From an uncultured Oscillibacter sp. (lineage in GTDB: Bacteria; Bacillota; Clostridia; Oscillospirales; Oscillospiraceae), in the NCBI GenBank assembly GCA_949959305.1, contig CATLJA010000002.1, positions 1 through 64,000 of the forward strand: 64,000 nucleotides of DNA, given 5' to 3'. The notes under the pieces are model-generated. The model saw only the letters and a list, made by a program, of their open reading frames with translations, made no database searches and was not told the DNA's origin. This document shows, in pieces, positions 58,699-64,000 of this stretch (its first letter is position 1; each line of letters starts with the position of its first letter). A program made the translations under genes and the position numbers.

Positions 58699-59286
58699 AT
58701 GCTTTACCTGACGCAGCCCGATTATACTGTCAGCCGCTGGACCGGCGGAACCACCACACAGCTTGCCATCTTCCCTCCGGATGCCTCCTACGGAGCGCGG
58801 GACTTTCTCTGGCGGGTCAGCTCAGCGGCGGTGGAGGACGAGCGGAGCACCTTTACACCGCTGCCGGACTATGACCGCCGCCTGATGCTGCTGGACGGCT
58901 CCCTGCTTCTCCGCCACGATGATGGAGAGCCCCTCCGGCTGGACGCCTTCCAGGTTCACGCCTTTGACGGCGGCGCGGCCACAGAGAGCCAGGGCCGCTG
59001 CCGGGACTTCAACCTCATGCTCCGAAAAGGCCGCTGCCGCGGCGAGCTGCGTCCTGTGCGCTTTGCCGGCGCAGGGGAGGCGCAGCTCCCACCCCTTGAC
59101 GGCGGTTTTTCTCACCATGTTCTCCTCCTCTACTGCGCCGCCGGGCGCGGTCAGGCGTCTCTGGCGGGGGAGCTGTGCACTCTGGCGGAGGGCGAGAGCC
59201 TTTTGGCAGAGGATATCGGGAATGCCGCGCTGCGCCTGACGGTCCCCGGACCGGCAGATTTTGTGGCGGCGGAGATATGGTACTGA
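58699..59286 (+). CDS. HutD-family protein
   Basis: YTVSRWTGGTTTQLAIFPPDASYGARDFLWRVSSAAVEDERSTFTPLPDYDRRLMLLDG. Confidence 0.88.
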   Translation: MLYLTQPDYTVSRWTGGTTTQLAIFPPDASYGARDFLWRVSSAAVEDERSTFTPLPDYDRRLMLLDGSLLLRHDDGEPLRLDAFQVHAFDGGAATESQGRCRDFNLMLRKGRCRGELRPVRFAGAGEAQLPPLDGGFSHHVLLLYCAAGRGQASLAGELCTLAEGESLLAEDIGNAALRLTVPGPADFVAAEIWY

Positions 59287-59298
59287 GCGGAGCCGCCC

Positions 59299-61377
59299 AT
59301 GACTTACGAGGAATTTAAGCGCCAATATCCCATCCCCCTGAACCCGCAGCAGGAGGAGGCTGTGCGCCTGACGGAAGGCCCGGTTCTGCTGCTGGCTGTG
59401 CCGGGGAGCGGCAAGACCACCGTGCTGGTCACCCGTCTGGGATACATGCTCTGCTGCAAGGGCGTCCGTCCGGAGCAGGTTCTCACCGTGACCTATACCG
59501 TGGCGGCGACAAAAGACATGAAGGCCCGGTTTGTCAGCTTCTTCGGGGAAGAGCGCGGGGACAAGCTGACCTTCCGGACCATCAACGGCCTGTGCGCGGT
59601 GGTGATCGGGTACTACGCCCGGCAGAAGGGCACGGAGCCATTCGCGCTGCTGGATGATGAGCGGCAGCTCAACAGCGTCATACGGGACCTGCTCGCCCGC
59701 ACCGGCACGGCCTTTCCCAGCGATCTCCAGGTGAAGGCCGCCCGCACCAATATCACATACTGCAAGAACATGATGCTCACCGAAGCGGAGATCCACGCCC
59801 ACAAGGTGGATGGGATGGATTTTCCTCGGATCTATTTCGAATATCAGGATTATCTCCTCCGCAGCAGGCGCATGGACTACGACGATCAGATGGTCTTCAC
59901 CTACCGCATCTTCCGGAGATATCCGGATATTCTGTCCCACTTCCAGCGCCGGTGGCCCTACATCTGCGTGGACGAGGCCCAGGACACCTCGAAGATCCAG
60001 CACGCCATCCTCCGCCTGCTGGCCTCCGGCAGCATCTTTATGGTGGGTGACGAGGACCAGAGCATCTACGGCTTCCGGGCGGCCTGGCCCCAGGCGCTGC
60101 TGGCGTTTGAGCAGTTCTTTCCCGGCGCAAAGGTGTTGAAGCTGGAAACCAACTATCGCTCCAGCCGCGCCATCGTGGAGAAGGCGGACGCGTTCATTCG
60201 CCGCAACCAGAGCCGCCGTCCCAAGCAGATGCGCACCGATAACCGGCAGGGCAGCCCCATCCGCAGGATCCTGCTGGCGGATTACAGCCGCCAGTACAGC
60301 TACCTGCTGAAAATTGCGGAGAGCTGCGAGGAGTCCACGGCCGTTCTCTACCGCAACAACGACAGCGCCCTGCCGCTGATTGACCTGCTGGAGCAGAGGG
60401 GCGTCCCCTACGCATGCCGCCAGCGGGAGGGCTTTTTCTTCACCAGCCCGCTGGTGCGGGATATCACCGATATGCTGGAGTTTGCTTTTGACGACGGCAA
60501 CAGAGATTTGTTTCTCCGCTTCTACTACAAGCTGGACCTGAAGCTGAAAAAGGCAGTGGTCACAAAGCTGCTCTACGGAATGCCGCAGGATAAGAGCGTT
60601 TTTGAGACGCTGCTGGAGAGCGGCAGGCTGGAGCCCTGGCAGATCGGGAAAGTGAAGTCTATGCAGACCCACTACTCCAAGCTGCCCTATCTGACCAGCT
60701 TTGCCGCCATAACGCGGCTGGTGCGGTACATGGGCTACGGAGACTATCTCCAGGATCAGCGCAGCGACACAGCCAGGCTGGACATTTTGCTCTCTCTGGC
60801 GAATCAGACGCCTAAGGTGGGGCAGCTTCTTCTGCGCCTGCGGGAGCTGCGGGAGCGTATCGAGCGCCTGGAGCCCCGCCCGGACTGCCCCTTCGTGCTC
60901 TCCACCATCCATGCCAGCAAGGGCTTGGAGTATGACCATGTCATCCTGATCGACGCGGCGGAGGGCCTGCTCCCCTCAGCGGATGAGGGCGAGGAGCTGG
61001 AGGAGGAGCGGCGGCTTTTCTACGTGGGAGCCACCAGAGCGAAAAAGCAGCTGGAGTTTCTCTGCTACGAGAAGAGGTTCGGAGAGGCCTCCGACACCTC
61101 GTTCCCCTTTGTCTCCCAGTTTCTGGGCGAGGAGCCCAAAAAGCCCCAGGAACCGGAGAGCAGGTCCGCCAAGGCGGCCGGCCCCTCGGCAGAACAGCTC
61201 GCCGTCTGGATGAAGGACTACATTCCCGGCACGGAGGTTACCCATAAGATATTTGGACGGGGACTGCTGACCAGACGGGAGGGGACCTTTGCCGTGATTT
61301 CCTTCATGGAAACCGGAACCAAAAAGGTAGACCTATCCACTTGTCTGCGGCAAAAAAAGATTAGGCTGAGGCATTAG
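59299..61377 (+). CDS. UvrD/PcrA-like ATP-dependent DNA helicase
   Basis: LNPQQEEAVRLTEGPVLLLAVPGSGKTTVLVTRLGYML; ICVDEAQDTSKIQH; VGDEDQSIYGFRAAWP; LSTIHASKGLEYDHVILIDAAEG. Confidence 0.95.
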   Translation: MTYEEFKRQYPIPLNPQQEEAVRLTEGPVLLLAVPGSGKTTVLVTRLGYMLCCKGVRPEQVLTVTYTVAATKDMKARFVSFFGEERGDKLTFRTINGLCAVVIGYYARQKGTEPFALLDDERQLNSVIRDLLARTGTAFPSDLQVKAARTNITYCKNMMLTEAEIHAHKVDGMDFPRIYFEYQDYLLRSRRMDYDDQMVFTYRIFRRYPDILSHFQRRWPYICVDEAQDTSKIQHAILRLLASGSIFMVGDEDQSIYGFRAAWPQALLAFEQFFPGAKVLKLETNYRSSRAIVEKADAFIRRNQSRRPKQMRTDNRQGSPIRRILLADYSRQYSYLLKIAESCEESTAVLYRNNDSALPLIDLLEQRGVPYACRQREGFFFTSPLVRDITDMLEFAFDDGNRDLFLRFYYKLDLKLKKAVVTKLLYGMPQDKSVFETLLESGRLEPWQIGKVKSMQTHYSKLPYLTSFAAITRLVRYMGYGDYLQDQRSDTARLDILLSLANQTPKVGQLLLRLRELRERIERLEPRPDCPFVLSTIHASKGLEYDHVILIDAAEGLLPSADEGEELEEERRLFYVGATRAKKQLEFLCYEKRFGEASDTSFPFVSQFLGEEPKKPQEPESRSAKAAGPSAEQLAVWMKDYIPGTEVTHKIFGRGLLTRREGTFAVISFMETGTKKVDLSTCLRQKKIRLRH

Positions 61378-61481
61378 GGCCTGTTTGAAAAGTGTCGAAC
61401 CGCCCGGACGCCGGATCCGCAGAAACAGCCCGACGCCAGGACAGGCCGCATACAGATGACGGCCAGAAAGGGGATGACAAC

Positions 61482-62327
61482 ATGACGCTGCAAAATCTCC
61501 ATACCCACACGGTCTTCAGCGACGGCAAAAACACGCCGGAGGAGATGGTCCTGGGGGCTGTTCGGGCCGGCTGCACCTCCCTGGGGTTCTCTGAGCACAG
61601 CCCCCTCGCCCCCTTCTACGATCCGGACCGCTACGCCATGGAGGCGGCAGACCTGCCCGCCTATCGCAGCGAAATTCTCCGTCTGCGGGAGAAGTACGCC
61701 GGGCAGCTGGAGGTCTATCTGGGACTGGAGCAGGACTACGACTCCCCGGCCCCGGGCCCGGACTTTGACTACCTCATCGGCTCGGTTCACAGCGTGGTGG
61801 CGGACGGGGTGTGCCTGAGTGTGGACAACACCCGGGAGGCCCTTGTCTCCGCGGTCCGGGAGCACTTCGGCGGGGACTATCTGGCCCTGGCGGAGGCCTA
61901 TTTCCAGCGGGTTGGGGACGTGGCCGCCAGAACCGGATGCCAGATCGCGGGCCACTTTGACCTGCTCACCAAGTTCAACGAGGGAGACTGTCTTTTCGAC
62001 GCCGGCGCACCCCGATATCTGGACGCGGCCATGGGGGCCATGGAGGCCCTTCTGCGGCGGGATGTGCTCTTTGAGATCAACACCGGGGCCATGTCCCGGG
62101 GCTGCCGCACCGCCCCCTACCCCGCCCCATCTCTGCTGCGGGCTCTTCGGGAGAGGGGAGGGCGGATATGTATCACCAGCGACAGCCACAGCGAGGGCAC
62201 CGTTGCCTTCGCCTTCCGTCAGGCCGGGGAGCTGGCCCTGGCCTGCGGCTTCCGGGAGACCTGGGCGCTGACAGAGACAGGTTTTCAGGCAATCGGACTG
62301 GAGAAGTTTTTAGAGCACGTAAGCTGA
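61482..62327 (+). CDS. PHP-domain histidinol-phosphatase-like protein
   Basis: MTLQNLHTHTVFSDGKNTPEEMVLGAVRAGCTSLGFSEHSPL; DYLIGSVHSV; ICITSDSHSEGTVAF. Confidence 0.9.
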   Translation: MTLQNLHTHTVFSDGKNTPEEMVLGAVRAGCTSLGFSEHSPLAPFYDPDRYAMEAADLPAYRSEILRLREKYAGQLEVYLGLEQDYDSPAPGPDFDYLIGSVHSVVADGVCLSVDNTREALVSAVREHFGGDYLALAEAYFQRVGDVAARTGCQIAGHFDLLTKFNEGDCLFDAGAPRYLDAAMGAMEALLRRDVLFEINTGAMSRGCRTAPYPAPSLLRALRERGGRICITSDSHSEGTVAFAFRQAGELALACGFRETWALTETGFQAIGLEKFLEHVS

Positions 62328-62342
62328 GGAGGCAAAGACGCG

Positions 62343-63476
62343 ATGAAAAAGGTCCTGTTCGTCCCTGATTCCTTCAAGGGCACCATGTCCTCCCAGGAGA
62401 TCTGTGAAATACTCTCCCAGGAGCTCCACAAGGTATGGCCCCAGGCCGAGGCGGCAGCCATTCCGGTGGCGGACGGCGGCGAGGGCAGCGTGGACGCCTT
62501 CCTGGCCGCCGTGGGCGGGGAGAAGATCGCCGTCCCCTGCAAGGGCCCCTACATGGAGGACGTTCAGGGGTTCTACGGCCGTCTGCCCGGCGGCGCGGCG
62601 GTGGTGGAGATGGCGGCTGCGGCGGGCCTCCCCCTGGCTGGGGACCGGCTCCATGCGGAGCAGACCACCACCTGCGGCGTGGGACAGCTGATTCTGGCGG
62701 CCTTGGAGGGCGGTGCGAAAAAGCTGATTGTCGGTCTGGGCGGCAGCGCCACCAACGATGGCGGGGCCGGTATGCTGGCCGCCCTTGGCGTGCGGTTTCT
62801 GCGCCGGGACGGCACGCCGTATCTTCCGGTGGGCGGCACGCTGGACCAGCTTGACCGGGTGGACCTGAGCGGGCTGGAGCCGAGGCTGTCCCGGGTGGAG
62901 ATCATCGCCATGTGCGATATTGACAACCCTCTGTGCGGGCCGGCCGGGGCCAGCGCGGTGTTTGGACCCCAGAAGGGCGCGGACGAGGCCATGACGGCGG
63001 TGCTGGATCGGAATCTGTCCCACTTTGCAGACGTGGCGGCGGAGAGCCTGGGCCGTGATCTGCGGGATGCGCCCGGTACAGGGGCCGCCGGAGGCTTGGG
63101 GTTCGCCATGGCCGCCTTTTTGGGCAGCCGGATGCAGATGGGGATCGAGACGGTGCTGGACACGGCCGGCTTTGACCGCCTGCTGGAGGGTGCGGATCTG
63201 GTGATTACCGGCGAGGGCCGCATCGACAGTCAGAGCATGCGGGGCAAGGTTGTCACCGGTGTGGCCCGGCGTGCCAGGGCCGCCGGCGTGCCGGTGGCTG
63301 CCGTGGTGGGGGACATTGGAGACGGCGCGGAGGCCGCCTTCGATTTGGGTGTATCCGGGATTTTCAGCATCAACCGGGTGGCCGTCCCCTTCTCCCAGGC
63401 AAAGCTGCGGTCCAAGGACGACATGCGGGCCACGGCGGCCAACCTCTTTCGCTTTATGGAGCGGCTGGGCCTTTGA
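62343..63476 (+). CDS. Glycerate kinase
   Basis: VLFVPDSFKGTMSSQEICEILSQEL; VPVADGGEGSVDAFL; IVGLGGSATNDGGAGMLAALG; VITGEGRIDSQSMRGKV. Confidence 0.95.
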   Translation: MKKVLFVPDSFKGTMSSQEICEILSQELHKVWPQAEAAAIPVADGGEGSVDAFLAAVGGEKIAVPCKGPYMEDVQGFYGRLPGGAAVVEMAAAAGLPLAGDRLHAEQTTTCGVGQLILAALEGGAKKLIVGLGGSATNDGGAGMLAALGVRFLRRDGTPYLPVGGTLDQLDRVDLSGLEPRLSRVEIIAMCDIDNPLCGPAGASAVFGPQKGADEAMTAVLDRNLSHFADVAAESLGRDLRDAPGTGAAGGLGFAMAAFLGSRMQMGIETVLDTAGFDRLLEGADLVITGEGRIDSQSMRGKVVTGVARRARAAGVPVAAVVGDIGDGAEAAFDLGVSGIFSINRVAVPFSQAKLRSKDDMRATAANLFRFMERLGL

Positions 63477-63491
63477 GGTCCGGCCGCTCCG

Positions 63492-63557
63492 TCACATTTC
63501 CTGCCCCAGCGCCTCCTCCAGCTTGCCCAGCGCCCGTTTTTCAATGCGGGATACATA
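63492..63557 (-). pseudogene. C-terminal fragment of a sporulation sigma factor (SigK-like region 4.2), interrupted
   Basis: Minus-strand translation YVSRIEKRALGKLEEALGQEM* resembles B. subtilis SigK ...GISRSYVSRIEKRALMKM; continuity lost just upstream, next to recombinase. Confidence 0.7.
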
Positions 63558-63604
63558 GCGCCCCGGGTATTGTAAGCGATGCGGTTCGTGATTTTGTGTC
63601 GGTT

Positions 63605-63982
63605 TTATGCGGTTTCCAGCTGGTTGAAGCGAAATTTGATGATGATTTGTTTATCTGCTGTCAGCTCGATTCGTTCGATGAGGCTGACAAGCAGCTCCCG
63701 ATTGGTGGATGCGGTATCCAAGAACCGCTCCACCAGTTTTTTTGCCAAGTCGGCCTGTTCCGCCGGGGAGAAGTCCGGGCGGTCCAGCTGGCTGAGGCGC
63801 TGCTCCAGGGCAGCGCGGTCGGTCTTGACCTTGGTGTAGATGCGCTGAAAGTCGCCTTCGTCCAGAACGCCGCCCAGCTTATCCATGTAGACCTTGTCCA
63901 GATGGGCGGTCAGGCTGTCGATCTTAGCCTTGAGAGAGCTGATCTCCTTCTCGTTGTCCGCCTCCGCGACAGCCTTGGCCAC
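63605..63982 (-). CDS. Large serine recombinase, C-terminal part (continues past window edge)
   Basis: KEISSLKAKIDSLTAHLDKVYMDKLGGVLDEGDFQRIYTKVKTDRAALEQRLSQLD...ERFLDTASTNRELLVSLIERIELTADKQIIIKFRFNQLETA. Confidence 0.85.
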   Translation of the reverse strand: MAKAVAEADNEKEISSLKAKIDSLTAHLDKVYMDKLGGVLDEGDFQRIYTKVKTDRAALEQRLSQLDRPDFSPAEQADLAKKLVERFLDTASTNRELLVSLIERIELTADKQIIIKFRFNQLETA

Positions 63983-64000
63983 TGCCCTCTGTGCCTGTGG

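Noticed and set aside
58822-60939. 705-aa minus-strand ORF
   Set aside because: Antisense to HutD and the UvrD-like helicase; no domain.
63230-63556. 108-aa minus-strand ORF at the glycerate kinase/sigma junction
   Set aside because: It reads the sigma fragment in a different frame and then runs antisense through glycerate kinase; the SigK-like frame is the meaningful one.
1-64000. CRISPR array or cas genes
   Set aside because: No regularly spaced direct repeats of 24-40 bp and no Cas-like proteins noticed among the ORFs.

Overview
High-GC window that looks like a Firmicutes chromosome, probably Oscillospiraceae/Clostridia (inference from gene content). I read four main blocks. (1) About 3.3-25.9 kb: a sugar/glycoside-type locus with a D-psicose/tagatose 3-epimerase homologue, three zinc MDR dehydrogenases, six FAD-dependent oxidoreductase paralogues, a LplB/LplC-type ABC importer with lipoprotein SBP, a DUF624 (YesL) protein and a YesM/YesN-type two-component system. 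It has no recognisable glycoside hydrolase or sugar kinase, and is the best candidate for an undescribed redox-based sugar/glycoside pathway. (2) About 26.3-32.8 kb: an SBP-histidine kinase-AraC response regulator set, then a MerR regulator with C-terminal TM helices, a YhfC-type membrane protease and small membrane proteins. The MerR and YhfC genes have near-identical 19-bp-spacer MerR-type promoters, and three consecutive proteins share a C-terminal tail. (3) About 38.6-52 kb: a glycine reductase operon (grdX-E-B-trxB-trxA-A-C-D) behind a tandem glycine riboswitch, with in-frame TGA/Sec codons in grdA and grdB (split in the ORF track), next to LysR, selC (tRNA-Sec), selB and selA. (4) The right edge: a 21-codon SigK-like sigma factor C-terminal fragment abutting the C-terminus of a large serine recombinase, suggesting a skin-like insertion. 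The rest includes pyrG, VanW, nrdD with NrdR boxes, a TetR/ABC exporter, ogt, HutD, a UvrD-like helicase, a PHP phosphatase and glycerate kinase. All calls are from reading the sequence and ORF translations; no database search was run.
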